From contig CM062819.1 of NCBI GenBank assembly GCA_031772625.1, forward strand, positions 822,841,503-822,905,502: a DNA stretch of 64,000 bases, given 5' to 3'. Under the pieces are notes generated by a model. That model saw only the letters and a program-made list of their open reading frames with translations, was not told where the DNA came from and did not search any database. This document shows positions 10,935 to 22,674 of this stretch, in pieces. Every line of letters starts with the position of its first letter. The stretch's first letter is position 1. Source of the DNA: Pinus tabuliformis. Taxonomy: Eukaryota > Streptophyta > Pinopsida > Pinales > Pinaceae. A program made the position numbers and the translations under genes.

Positions 10935-11582
10935 TTTTTGACTTGGAGATGAAAGGAAAAAATCTAAAAATGAAAACAAAAATAATAGCATTGCTTCAAT
11001 GTTCATTTCTTTTACAAAAAACACTCTTTTCAATTTCCAAATTTGCACAACAACAAAAAAAAAAGCAAAATCAAATTTTAGAAGTGAAAAAAAATACCTC
11101 TAGGCACAAACCACTCCTCAATGCTACTCCAACAAACCAACTCCTCAATGTTGCTCCAATGGCTGCCCAAGAAGCTCCTCACTGCTGCTCCAATGCTTGC
11201 CCAAGACTCCTCACTACTGCTCCAAAAACAAACTCCAAAACTCATCACAAACTCCTCACAAATGCAATGAGATAGCTATGAGAAAATGAAGAGTTGGGTA
11301 GTTTTTATAGGGTTTGGGAGAGGTAAATGGACCTCAAAATAACTCTAAGCCAAATTAGAATTGGTTGTGGGGTCCTTCCCCCCCCCCCAAAAAAAATCTG
11401 CAAGCCGCTTTTCCGCCATGGTGACCAAGTCGGTTGAGTTAGCTCAGGCTCGAGTTGTTACCGAGCCGATCGAGTCGGTCACCGGCGCGGTAACAACCCG
11501 GCCCTGAGCCGAACTGGCCAGGCATTGGCTTAGCCTAGCTCGATCGTTTCGGTTTCGAGCCAATCGTTTCGTAAAACACTGG
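10935..11582. other. hAT 5' non-coding region
   Basis: Upstream of the transposase start, AT-rich DNA holds short repeats (about 11110-11250, ctcctcaatgctgctccaa-like). A GC-rich subterminal zone follows (11400-11560) with repeated gagtcggt and gagccga motifs. No other gene was seen. Confidence 0.55.
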
Positions 11583-11590
11583 GCAGCATA

Positions 11591-12838
11591 TAAGTCAATA
11601 CAATATTCAACTTCACATCATAGATATATATAGAACAAAGTTTAAATTCAACAGGCACAATACCCTAACAAGTTATATCGAACTATCCAATACAATTTTC
11701 TAACAGTAGAACTCTATGCGAGCTCTTGTGTGGCCAAAACTTTTAAAATGTCACAGGACCACACTTATTTCCTGCTTTTGTATACATTTTCGAATGCTTC
11801 TACTTGCTCCACAAAACTCGGTTGTTGTAGGCTTCAAGCATTGTAACTCCCTTTGTTCTATACAAGGACCACCTCCTTTCCAAAACCTCAAATTTACCAA
11901 AACAATAAGAAATATGTCCTCCAAAATGCTCTGGTCCACGCAGAATATGATAAAGTTTGATTCGGAAGGTTTCTGAAACTTGGATTAGGTTTCAGTGCCT
12001 CAGACTTCTGCTAGGTAGAACACGTCACTTCTAAATAGGGTACTCGGATGTCACAAACGCCTGCAAATGCTTCGGGCACCTGCGACCCTATTTTCATTCT
12101 TGAATGGAGGTCTCGAGTCAACCTGGAGGGGCTTACCCCTTCTTCGATGTCCTTAGAAATACACTGACTTGTCCCCGTCCACAAATTTTGTCGCCATAAT
12201 AGAATTTTGGCTTTAATATGACTTCGGTCATCCACTTTTTTGTTGCAAATTACCTTATCAAGTTTTTCTCAAGGTTCAAGGCCTTCGTTCTACTTAGTTT
12301 CAAGGATAATGCCTAGTCTTTAGATGTCATTCACAGAACTTCATTCTACTTCACAATGATTTAATGATCCGCCCAAACTTAGAGAGATAAACCCAACCTG
12401 CTTCAAGATGTAAAAAGGGTTTCGCTGCTCTTGTAGGAAGAGGAAACCTATGCCAAAACAAGTAAACAGATAGAAGAATGAAAAGAAGATTATCAACTAG
12501 GGTGTAATCTTTCACCACTTAAATTGATACAAGAAAAGTGGTTTTAAAACCCTCAAAGCCTCAAGCTCAAAGAAAACATAGATAAATGATCCAATCCAAT
12601 GATTATCAAATGAAATTAACCCTCATATATTTATAGATTTCCTAGAGGGGTCTCTTCTTCTTAATTGATTGAGTAAATTTCACTTCAGGCCCCCATTTTG
12701 GGTTTCTTCGCCCAGCTGCCCCAAAACTTGCCCAACAGTGGAAATTTGGGAGTTTTTCCCCTTTATAAAGGACTATAGCCTATGGGGATTGAGAGGTTAT
12801 TTCGTCCCATAAGCAATTAATTTCCCAGGAACATTACA
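11591..12838 (-). repeat. 5' LTR, distal part
   Basis: The sequence from 11980 matches bases 1-865. The outer end at 12838 starts TGTAATG on the minus strand. The adjoining host bases are gtctt. The matching target duplication would lie left of the window and cannot be checked here. Confidence 0.75.
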
Positions 12839-13471
12839 GTCTTGGCTCATCTAGATCTCCCTTATTGTTCCTTGCACCTTCCTTAGGCCCAACACACTTC
12901 AATGGAAGTCCTTCTCCACCCAACCACTGGGATCTCACTCTCATTGTGTCTTGTGCTCAAGGTATCTTGTGTGTCTTCTCCATTAGCCTAGCCTTCCTTT
13001 TATAAGCTTAAGTTATGACCGAATCCACAACCCTAATCTCCAAAGTGATTGATGGTTGAGATTAGATCTCACCTCACTTGAGATCGTGTTGACGAGACAA
13101 TATGTACCGCTAACAATAAGGGGGTCTCCCCTTTGTGAAGTCCTAATTAGACCTCACACCGATTTATTGCCAACAGATTGACAATTGAGATTCATCTAAT
13201 TCACTAATGCAAAAACCTTTGCATTTCATTAGATCAACTCACTTTGGCCTTATAAAGGAAATACTAAAGTAATTGTTAAGGTTAAGGGTGTATTAGGAAA
13301 CTTCCACACTAATAGACACTTAGGCTTGTGCAAAAGTACTTGCCCAAGCTACAAGCATAAACAATTTCTATCTAGAAGGGTCCATGGAACATAAGAATCT
13401 AGATCATGATGGAGCTATCGTGAGAGCATGGGAATTAAAATCCTCCTTTTAATCCTTCTCGTGTAAACATG
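12839..13471. other. Unassigned intergenic DNA
   Basis: About 630 bases without a recognisable gene or repeat boundary on either strand. The composition suggests an old LTR-like remnant, but I cannot identify a family. Confidence 0.4.
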
Positions 13472-13628
13472 TAATGAGCGAACATAATTAGGAAGTTGAT
13501 CAATTATCAAAACAAGCTTTGGAGAAGATTAGAAAGTTATTTGCAAGAAACAACATACAATGATGAATAAGAGAAGGGTCTTCCTCTTGAGCAAATATAT
13601 GAGTAATGCCTCTTACACACTAGGACAT

Positions 13629-13679
<51 letters not shown>

Positions 13680-13940
13680 CGAGAGAGAGAGAGAGAGAGA
13701 GAGACATATGTGATGAGGGAACACAATTAAGAAGTTGATCCATTATCAAAACAAGCTTTGGCAAAGATTGGAATTTTCTTTGCAAGCAACATCGTACGAC
13801 AATGGATAAGAGGAGGCTCTTGCTCTTGAGCAAATATATGAGTAATGCCTCTTACAGTAGGACATGTACTCTCTCTCTCTCTCTTTGTATATATGTATGT
13901 CTGTATGTATTTATTTATATTATCTCTCTCTAGAGAGATA
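13472..13940. repeat. 239 bp tandem duplication with (TC)n(TA)n(GA)n palindrome
   Basis: The bases from taatgagcga (13472) recur from tgatgaggga (13711) at a period of 239. The unit includes ggacata, a CT run, a TA run and a GA run. In the first unit, (CT)n at 13633-13658, (TA)n at 13659-13679 and (GA)n at 13681-13704 form a long perfect hairpin. The second unit has a shorter CT run and a separate ctctctctagagagatagagag palindrome near 13920. Confidence 0.75.
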
Positions 13941-13980
13941 GAGAGAACATCGATACAATCAGACTACTAGTAACTTACCA

Positions 13981-14838
13981 CATCAAACACATGAGGAATT
14001 AGAACATAGAGAATTTCAGGACTAGAAGTAGAACCAGAAATTGCACTCTCATATAGTCATTTAATGTCATCAAAATCAAAATGTATTGGATAGATGATAA
14101 ATATTGATTCATAGATTATAATAATACTAAATACGAAAAAGGGTAAGAACCATAAATAGAAGAATCTCATAGCCCATCAATTGGCCAAGGCTTCCTCCAA
14201 GCCATAACCTTAATCATCACTATCAATAAATTTAGTACTAGAAGTAGAACTAAAAATTCCACTCTCCAAGTCAATTGATATCAACAAAATCAAAATATAT
14301 TACATAAACGATAGATCATGATTCATAGATGATAATGAAATTAAATAATAATAAAAAAAATGGTAAAAAGGTAGATATATAGAAGAATCATGTAATGTGT
14401 CAACGATCCACTACATCGAACACATAAGGAATTAGAACATAGAGAATTTCAAGACTAGAAGTAGAACCAAAAATTGGACTCTCATATAGTCATTTAATGT
14501 CATCAAAATCAAAATGTATTGCATAGATGATAAATATTGATTCATGGATCATAATAATACTAAATACGAAAAAGGGTTAGAACCATAAATAGAAGAATCT
14601 CATAGCCCGTCAATTGGCCAAGGCTTCCTCCAAGCCATAACCTTAATCATCACTATCACTAAATTTAGTACTAGAAGTAGAACTAAAAATTCCACTCTCC
14701 AAGTCAATTGATGTCAACAAAATCAAAATATATTACATAAACGATAGATCATGATTCATAGATGATAACAACACTAAATAATAATAAAATAGTAGAAAGG
14801 TAGAAGCATATATAGAAGAATCATGTAATGTGTCAACC
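13981..14838. repeat. 216 bp tandem array, four units in dimeric order
   Basis: The marker actagaagtagaac occurs at 14021, 14237, 14454 and 14670, spaced 216, 217 and 216 bases. Units 1 and 3 resemble each other (period about 433) more than their neighbours, and so do units 2 and 4. The basic 216 bp unit was therefore duplicated and diverged before the pair was duplicated. No ORF is conserved among the units. Confidence 0.8.
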
Positions 14839-14932
14839 ATACAGATCCTCCTCCACACAATCACTACCACTACCCTCTTCTCCCTCCTCCTCCTCCACAT
14901 GCAATCTAAGATCTACATTTAGTAGTGTTGAT

Positions 14933-15951
14933 TGTTGAAAAGTGTGCAACAAAAAATGCTAAATTTAGAATGTGCTAAAAATAAAACTCCTAAAAATAGC
15001 ACTTCTAAAAATAGCAGTTTGGCCAATGAGCATTTTGGCCACCTTGTGTGAGAGGTGAAACTGCTAAAAATAGAATCTTCTAAAAATAGCATTTCTGGGT
15101 CCCTTCCTATTTTTAGCAATCCCTGCTCTAACTATAGGATGTAAAAACGAATATGGTCTTAACAGCAGTTTAAAAGATTAATTAATTAATCTCCATGAGT
15201 TAATTAATTATGGAAAATTAAACTTGAAGTCTTTGTGAGAACATGCAATTAGTTGTCCCACTGATTGAGGAATTTATCCTTGATTTTCTCCACTGATTGA
15301 GGAATCAAGTATGAGTTCTATAATGGGAGGATCAGTTGACTTAGTTTAACTTACTCAAGTCCAGTTAAATTAATTTAACAAGTTGTTAAATTAATGAGAT
15401 ATAGTTTGTTAATGCTTGCATGCATGTGACAACTATTATTTCAGATAACTGAGCATTCCCTCATGGATAATTGATGCATGTCAGTTCAGACAGAGACCCA
15501 GTTGAGATCAGATGAGGGACAGTGTACTATCAGATGCTTGGATATTTCTAGTAAGTATTCCTTGCATGGAGAAGGATTTATTTCCAAGAGAAATACGTAA
15601 TATAGGAGATTGGAGGACTTGTGGCCTATATATTGAGGCCTAGGTAGTCTATGATCTTCATCTTTTGATTGCAAAGAGTACAGGATAGCTCTTGAGTTGA
15701 TTCTTTTTGTAAACAGAAGAGGATTTCCACTTGATTGATAATACAGATAGGGGTTTTATGTTGGTGCTTTCCCCAGTGATATATCTTGTGTTATGGTTGA
15801 TTATTTCTCTTGATCAGTTATATGTGTTTATGCTTGATGTTGCTCATGAAATCGATTATGCTTCCGCTTAATGTTTTGTAGAACTAGATCAAGTATTATG
15901 CTTTAGTACATTGCATATATCAGTTTGATCTACAGGTGTGAAATTTCTACA
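14933..15951 (+). repeat. Copia 5' LTR
   Basis: It starts TGTTGAAAAG and ends TTTCTACA, directly followed by the primer site at 15952. It contains a TATA-like cctatatatt at 15625-15634, the likely promoter core. Short ctaaaaatag repeats lie near its start. Confidence 0.9.
15625..15634 (+). promoter_or_regulatory. TATA-like box in copia 5' LTR
   Basis: cctatatatt sits about 320 bases before the LTR end and is conserved in the 3' LTR at 20741-20750. The promoter role is inferred from position. Confidence 0.45.
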
Positions 15952-15963
15952 TGGTATCAGAGC
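15952..15963 (+). other. Copia primer-binding site (initiator-Met tRNA)
   Basis: TGGTATCAGAGC follows the 5' LTR without a gap. Confidence 0.92.
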
Positions 15964-16059
15964 ACAGGTGATCAAGGAAGAACAGTATACAGGCAAGAGA
16001 AATTCGAAGTTTATTATTCGGGATATAGATCTCAAGTTCTTATCACATCTATTTCATCG

Positions 16060-19000
16060 ATGGCTTTCTATGGTTTGAGGCTTGAGTATGCCCTTAATGG
16101 TAGCTCAAACTACATAGCTTGGAAGGATCGCATGGAGGCAGTATTGGAAGATAACGGCCTTAAGGACTTCATTGATCAAGAAGTCCCTAAGCCTACTGAT
16201 GCTACTCAACTGGCGAAATGGAAGAAGTGTGTGGCTAGAGCTAGGAGAATCATCCTGGAGGGAGTTCGAGATCACATAATCTCGAGCCTCCATGGGAAGG
16301 AGACTCCGCATGCAATGTGGAAAACATTGAAAGATTTATATCAGAATAGCAGTGATCAGAGGAAGCTGGCACTGAAGGACAAACTTCGCAAGATCAAGTG
16401 TGAAAAGGGTGACACTATCTCTACGTTCTTGAACAAGCTCACCACCTGCAGGGATGAGCTTGCAAGTGTAGGGGTCGTGACTGTTGATGATGATATGGTG
16501 AGTCTAGCACTCCTTGGCCTTCCTAAGAGCTGGCATAGCTACCAAGACTCAGTGAATGGAAGGGACAAACTACCAGATTGGGAACGACTATGGTCGGATT
16601 TGATGTAAGAGGAGATCAGACGGAGCACCAGGGATGGAGCTTCTTCATCAAAACATGATGATGAAGAGAACTTGGCTTTAGCATCTAAAGCTAAGAAAGG
16701 GAAAGGGAAGGCATCCCAATCCAAGTCTTCTCAAGGAGGGAAGAAGTTTGACAAGTCGAAGGTGAGATGCTTTCATTGTCATGAGTTGGGCCATTATGCT
16801 ACTAATTGCCCAAAGAAGAAGTCCAAGAAAGGTTCCTCCAAGGAATCTGATGGTGATGCACTAGCTTCACAGTTTGAGATGGATTTCTCACTTATTGCAT
16901 GCATGGTTTCATCCAGCATGGGATGTGTTTGGTACTTGGACAGTGGAGCCTCTTTCCACATGTCAGGTGACAAGAATATTTTCAGCACTTTGGAGGAGAA
17001 GGATCTCCAGATACGGATCGAGATGGGCGATGACGGAAAGTACCGTGTCTCAGGTGAAGGTACGATTGTGTTTCAGAGGGAGCATGGTTCTCCCCTCACT
17101 CTTTCTAATGTTATGTATGTACCAGGGCTGAAAAAGAATCTTGTGTCTATTGCTATGCTTGAGGATAAAGGCTATGATGTAGTCTTTAGTTTGGGAAAGG
17201 TTTTCCTAAGGCATATCGGCACTGGACAGACCAAACAGATAGGGATTCGAATTAAGAATCTCTATAAGTTACAGGTAGAAGACTGTGTTGCATTGAGTTC
17301 CAAAGTAGAGGTGGTGCATGGCCAAGATATTGGCGAGTTATGGCATAGGAGACTGGGCCACTTGCATCATGGGGCCTTGAAGATCATGCAGCAAATTTCT
17401 ACCGAATTACCCAAGTGCAAGCTGGAGCAAACGAGCACATGCAAAGGTTGCACTTTGGATAAGTATGCAAAAGCTTCCTTTCATGATCGGGATAGTAGAG
17501 CAGAAGCAGTTCTAGAGCGAGTTCATTCAAATGTATGCGAGCCCTTCTCTACAGCCTCCACCGCAAAGCATAGGTACTACTATGTTATTTTTGTTGATGA
17601 TTTTTCTCGTAGATGTTGGATCTACTTCATGCAAAAGAAAGATCAAACTTTCTTGAAGTTTTGTGAGTTCAAAGCTTTGGCAGAGAAAGAATTAGGGATG
17701 AAAGTAAAGGCCTTGCGGACTGATAACGGTGGAAAGTATGTTTCCCAACAGTTTAAAGACTTCTGTGCTTCAGAAGAAATTAAACGAGAACTCACGGCAC
17801 CTCATAACCCACAATAGAATGGGGTGGCCGAAAGGAAGAACAGGTCTATTGTGGGAGCAACTTGAGCGATGTTGCATGACCAAGGCCTACCACTTCATCT
17901 GTGGGCTGAGGCATGCAATACAGCAATATATCTTCAGAACAGAAGTCCTCATCGCATGTTGGGGATGAAGACACCTATAGAGGCTTTTTCGGGGAAGCGA
18001 CCAGATGTGAGTCACTTCCGCATCTTTGGATCACCAGTCTTCTGTCATGTGACCAAAGATGCTCGGAAGAAGCTAGACCCAACAGCTGAGTTGGGAATAC
18101 TTGTGGGGTACACGGATACACCTCACAACTATCGTGTGTTTCTGCCTGCCAATCAAAGGACCGTAGTGCGCAGGGATCTGAAGTTTGATGAGCAGCGACC
18201 CATGTGAGTGTCACTTGAGAGGGAGCTCAAGTTGCATGGTGATGATGAGGAACTATTAGTTCCTAAGGAGGAGGAGCCTCCTAATGATGCGAATCAGCCG
18301 CATGCAGAGATTCCAGTAGTGGAGATCACCACTGTTGGAGAGTCTTCCAGAGATGGGCGGAAATGCTCATGGGAAGCTAACAGATTGATGCAGGGTGCGA
18401 GAGAGAATGTGGTGCAGCGATCCTCTCATCGCAGACAGAGGAGATCTCCCGATAGATACACAAGCTACATGGCCCTGGTTGGGGAGTGTGTAACGACCGA
18501 GCCTTCTTCTTTTGAGGAGGCAGTGCAGCAGCCAATTTGGGTGGATGCAATGGTAGAGGAGTATGATTTTATCATGCGGAACAGTGTGTGGGATGTTGTT
18601 CCTAGACCGGGGGACAAGTCAGTGGTTACTTCCCGATGGCTTTACAAGGTAAAGCAGGCAGCTGATGGCAGTATTGAGAAACACAAGGCAAGGTTTGTTG
18701 CTCATGGTTTCTCACAGGTGGAGGGGATTGACTATGATGAGACCTTTGCTCCTGTTGCAAGGTACTCATCGATCAGATCGATTCTAGCACTATTAGCACA
18801 GATGGGTTGGAAGATCCATCAAATGGATGTGAAGACAGCTTTCCTCAATGGGGAGATTGAGGAAGAGGTATACATAGAGCAACCTGAGGGATTTGAGACC
18901 TTTGATCGTGAGTCGCATGTGTGCCGGCTCAAGCAAGCATTGTATGGGCTAAAGCAAGCACCCCATGCTTGGTATACCAGGATCAAAATCTATTTCACCG

Positions 19001-20046
19001 GGTTGGGCTTCACCAAGAGTGAAGTGGCTGCGAACCTCTATCACATCATGGCAGAAGGTAAGCTATAGATTATTGTACTTTATGTTGATGATCTGATTTT
19101 GACAGGTGATGATCAGTTGATCAAGTCTTGCAAGGTCCTCCTTGCAAGAGAGTTTGAGATGAAGGACATGGGCCTCATGCACTACTTTCTAGGCATAGAG
19201 GTGTGGCAGAGAGATGGGGAAGTATTTGTGTCTCAAGGCAAGTATGCCAATGAGATACTCAGTCGCTTCCACATGGAGATGTGCAAGCCCATGGAGACTC
19301 CTCTAGCAGGGAACTGGAGGAAGGAGGATGCTACTTCAGGCGAGGTAGTAGCTGCTACTGTTTATCGGCAGCTTGTGGGTTCACTTATGTATCTAGTGAA
19401 CACACGACCGGATTTGTGCTTTGCGGTGAACCAACTGAGTCAAGCTATGGTTCAGCCAACCAAGTTATTTTGGAAGGCGACAAAGCATGTGCTGAGATAT
19501 CTCAGAGGCACTACACAGTATGGATTATGGTACAAGCGGACAAAGGGAGTGAAGCTCCAAGGCTTTATGGATGCAAATTGGGCAAGTAGTCCATCAGACA
19601 GGAAGAGCACTTCTGGAGGAATCTTCAACCTTGGGTCAGTGGCAGTTTCTTGGTATAACATGAAACAGAGATCAGTTGCACTTAGCTCAGCGGAGGCTGA
19701 ATACATGGCTGCTAGTCAGGCTGCATGTGAGGCCATCTGGATGCGAAAGATTCTAGTGGGATTGTTTGGTCAGATGATGGATCCTACCGTGATATATTGT
19801 GATAATCAAAGTTGCATTAAACTCTTTGAGAATCCAGTGTTTCATGACAGGTCCAAGCATATAGATATCCACTATCATCATCTACGGGATTGTGTGGTCA
19901 AGAGGATCATGATGTTGCTATACATTTCGACCGAGGAACAGGATGCAGATATTTTGACAAAGGCATTGTCAAAGGGCAAGTTTGAGTTCCATAGAGACAG
20001 GATCGAGGTTGTTGATAATCCCTTTCTTGTTGAGAGGGAGTGTTGA
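16060..20046 (+). pseudogene. Ty1/copia gag-pol polyprotein with five in-frame stops
   Basis: One frame runs from the ATG at 16060 (MAFYGLRLEYALNGSSNY) to a TGA at 20044-20046 that overlaps the 3' LTR start. Domains in order: gag (UBN2-type) to about 16605; zinc knuckle CFHCHELGHYATNC near 16770; protease with DSGASFHMS near 16945; pre-integrase LWHRRLGHLHHGALK; integrase with FVDDFSRRCW, LRTDNGGKY and NGVAERKNR; RT with FLNGEIEEEVYIEQPEGFE and LYVDDLILTG; RNase H with DANWASSPSDRKSTSG, SSAEAEYMAA and CDNQSC. In-frame stops: TAA 16606-16608, TAG 17815-17817, TGA 17863-17865, TGA 18205-18207, TAG 19066-19068. No frameshift was seen. The 17815 stop replaces a Gln codon in the conserved HNPQQNG motif. 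The element is non-autonomous but could be mobilised in trans. Confidence 0.92.
20031..20040 (+). other. Copia polypurine tract
   Basis: tgagagggag lies immediately before the 3' LTR, where plus-strand DNA synthesis is primed. Confidence 0.75.
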
Positions 20047-21067
20047 AAAGTGTGCAACAAGAAATGCTAAATTTAGAATGTGCTAAAAATAGAACTCCTA
20101 AAAATAGCACTTCTAAAAATAGCAGTTTGTCCAATAAACATTTTGGCCACCTTGGGTGAGAGGTGAAACTGCTAATAATTGAATCTTCTAAAAATAGCAT
20201 TTCTGGGTCCCTTCCTATTTTTAGCAGTCCCTGGTCTAACTATAGGTAGTAAAAAGTTAAAAACGAATTTGGTCTTAACAACAATTTAAAATATTAATTA
20301 ATTAATCTCCATGAGTTAATTAATTATGGAAAATTAAACTTGAAGTCTTTGTGAGAACATGCAATTAGTTGTCCCACTGATTGAGGAATTTATCCTTGAT
20401 TTTCTCCACTGGTTGAGGAATCAAGTATGAGTTCTATAATGGGAGGATCAGTTGACTTAGTTTAACTTAGTCAAGTCCAGTTAGATTAATTTAACAAGTT
20501 GTTAAATTAATGAGATATAGTTTGTTAATGCTTGCATGCATGTGACAACTATTATTTCAGATAACTGAGCATTCCCTCATGGATAACTAATGCATGTCAG
20601 TTCAGACAGAGACCCAGTTGAGATCAGATGAGGACCAGTGTACTATCAGATGCTTGGATATTTCTAGTAAGTATTCCTTGCATGGAGAAGCATTTATTTC
20701 CAAGAGAAATACGTAATATAGGAGATTGGAGGACTTGTGGCCTATATATTGAGGCCTAGGTAGTCTATGATCTTCATCTTTTGATTGCATAGAGTACAAG
20801 ATAGCTCTTGAGCTGATTCTTTTTGTAAACAGAAGAGGATTTCCACTTGATTGATAATACAGATAGGGGTTTTATGCTAGTGCTTTCCCCAATGATATGT
20901 CTTGTGTTATGGTTGATTATTTCTCTTGATCAGTTATATGTGTTTATGCTTGATGTTGCTCATGAAATCGATTATGCTTCCGCTCAATGTTTTGTAGAAC
21001 TAGATCACGTATTATGCTTTAGTACATTGTATATATCAGTTTGATCTACAGGTGTGAAATTTCTACA
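20041..21067 (+). repeat. Copia 3' LTR
   Basis: It matches the 5' LTR with few differences. It begins inside the last codons of the polyprotein (the TGT of the last Cys codon is the LTR start) and ends TTTCTACA. Confidence 0.9.
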
Positions 21068-21679
21068 TTGACGATGACCCGTCAAGAGGATGATTATCAA
21101 TAGTGACAAGATGTAGCATCATTTCATTAAATCCAAGTTCGCCAACACCAACTTAACACTATTAGCCAAACCCCTGTCATTAGGAGATGCATCCTATATC
21201 TGTATTCCTCCTTCAACCACTATTTTGTCATCCTATATATAAGACAAAGGTTGAAACTTGAAATGCACATATACCAATTTCTCCACTATGGACTGTGAAT
21301 ATCCCAATGCCAGTGGAAAAATCTATGAATCCCAACTCCACCACATCAAGAGTGACTAACCAATTGATACTACTCAATGCAACCCCTCCCCCACCCCCAC
21401 CAAAAAAAACATATACCTATCCATGTGAGGAAGGGATCTACTTGTAGATCCAACATTGAACCACTCATCACTATGATCCTTAGGATTTATTGAGTGACTC
21501 AAGCAATGCAAAGGCGTACAGTTCTTCTGCCACCTACTAACAAGAATATTTTGCACGACAATTAACAAGATCTTTATCAATGTTTCAATTAAGGACATTG
21601 ATTCTCAAAAATGCATTCACAAATTCAACCATGGAATCCCAATGCTCATAAAAATCTCCTACAATGGGTTAGTTTGTGT
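21068..21679. other. Unassigned intergenic DNA
   Basis: About 600 bases with no recognisable gene, RNA or transposon boundary. Confidence 0.4.
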
Positions 21680-22029
21680 TTGCAAACCTAAGTTGCATGA
21701 AATGCCGGCAAGGGAGGAGTTTCCGTACGGAAACGGAAACGAAACGCGGAAACGCATATGGTACGGCCCAAAACGCGTTTCTGGCCATATTGGCACGTTT
21801 CTCGAGGTGGAAACGTGGCCAGTACAGCTGGAAACACGTTTCTGGGCCATACGACGCCGTTTCCACATGCAACTTGAGTTTTTTTAATTTTTTTTATTAA
21901 TTTGTCTTCTAATTTTTAATTAGGTTTTTCTAATGCCTTCTAGTTGCTTCTAGATGCCTGTCTAAAGTTATAAAAGTGAACTTTTGCCCTAGTATTGATA
22001 TGCAGTTCATCAGGAAGTTTGAGGCATAT

Positions 22030-22125
22030 GCAGTCCATGGTAATGTTAAATTCTTAAAGTAAAAGTGATATTCTCCTTTATTTTTCATTTTCATCCTTTT
22101 ACTTAAATTTTTAACATTACCATGA
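22030..22125. repeat. Internal inverted repeat (hairpin)
   Basis: catggtaatgttaaa...aagtaaaag on the left pairs with cttttacttaaatttttaacattaccatg on the right, leaving a loop of about 40 bases. Confidence 0.65.
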
Positions 22126-22638
22126 AATGACTCAGGATGTTTGAGAGTGGTTTCGCCCTCATTGGATTTCATATGGAGAAAGTAGAATTTTAGATCTCAC
22201 TCAAAATCCAGAGTACTTACCTGTTTTACAGGATTTCAAGATTGGGGGGATTGTAATGTTTCCATTGGATTTTATCATGTACTAGGGCATGGAACTTGTA
22301 TTTAATCAAGAGAACCAAGCCCTCTATGAAGGGGAGACTCCCAATAATCAAGAGCATGTAGGGTACTAGGGTATGAAACTTGTATTTAATCAAGAGCACT
22401 AAGGTCGTTCGACTATGTAGGAGGAGACTCTCAATCAAGCACGAGACAAGAAATCAGAAATTTCTCGTGGCTGATTTTGGATATTTCTATTTTCATTATG
22501 TGATCATTCATGAGCAAATGTGATGTAAATTTAGAGACTTATAGTGCATGCATTGACAATTGACAATTTTATCATAATGTAATAAATTAGAATGTATCAG
22601 ATATGCTTTATGATTGCACATATTTCTTAAATGTCCTA

Positions 22639-22639
<1 letters not shown>

Positions 22640-22673
<34 letters not shown>

Positions 22674-22674
22674 T
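22640..22674. repeat. TA microsatellite
   Basis: An almost pure TA run with one tacata interruption. It opens reading frames by chance. Confidence 0.9.

Larger units (their letters stand above)
5609..11582 (-). mobile_element. hAT-superfamily DNA transposon inserted in the LTR
   Basis: The ends are short inverted repeats. The left end reads CTATGTTTTA and the right end, reverse-complemented, CAGTGTTTTA (8 of 10 identical). The flanks are an 8 bp duplication with one mismatch, ggcaacat (5601-5608) and ggcagcat (11583-11590), the size expected for hAT. Inside, on the minus strand, lies a broken BED-finger/DUF659/hAT-dimerisation transposase. The element is about 6.0 kb, of which about 2.16 kb (7593-9748) is a secondary insertion, and 222 bp is duplicated around it. 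The DNA just inside both ends is G/C-rich with repeated cgag- and ggcc-type motifs, as in subterminal repeat regions. Confidence 0.8.
1..12838 (-). mobile_element. Gene-carrying LTR retrotransposon (minus strand), left end outside window
   Basis: Bases 1-865 and 11980-12838 are the same sequence in direct orientation, and both end (plus strand) in ggaacattaca, that is TGTAATGTTCC on the minus strand. A primer-binding site complementary to initiator-Met tRNA lies on the minus strand at 5313-5324 next to an LTR end at 5326, and a purine tract on the minus strand abuts the other LTR at 866. This gives a minus-strand LTR element: 5' LTR = 11591-12838 plus 5326-5608 (about 1.53 kb, split by a hAT element), interior = 866-5325, 3' LTR = 1-865 and beyond the window. 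I see no protease, RT or integrase in the interior. Instead it carries a decayed HECT ubiquitin-ligase copy in sense orientation. Seen: LTR, PBS and PPT order. Inferred: non-autonomous element with a captured host gene. The LTR pair has diverged clearly, so the element is old. Confidence 0.8.
14933..21067 (+). mobile_element. Complete Ty1/copia LTR retrotransposon
   Basis: LTRs at 14933-15951 and 20041-21067 are very similar and both run TGTTGAAAAG...TTTCTACA. The flanks are ttgat (14928-14932) and ttgac (21068-21072), a 5 bp target duplication with one mismatch. Between them lie an initiator-Met primer site, one long reading frame with gag, protease, integrase, RT and RNase H in copia order, and a polypurine tract. 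The only defects seen in the coding region are five in-frame stops. Confidence 0.92.

Noticed and set aside
13537-13833. A frame containing runs of RERERE and SLSLSL
   Set aside because: Translation of CT, TA and GA microsatellites, not a protein gene.
14933-21067. Considered as solo LTRs with a host gene between them
   Set aside because: The interior is a canonical copia polyprotein with primer site and purine tract. No host gene is present.
21641-21900. Several overlapping frames on both strands in a GC-rich patch
   Set aside because: The patch is the subterminal repeat region of the 1082 bp hAT-type element. The frames mirror its inverted repeats.
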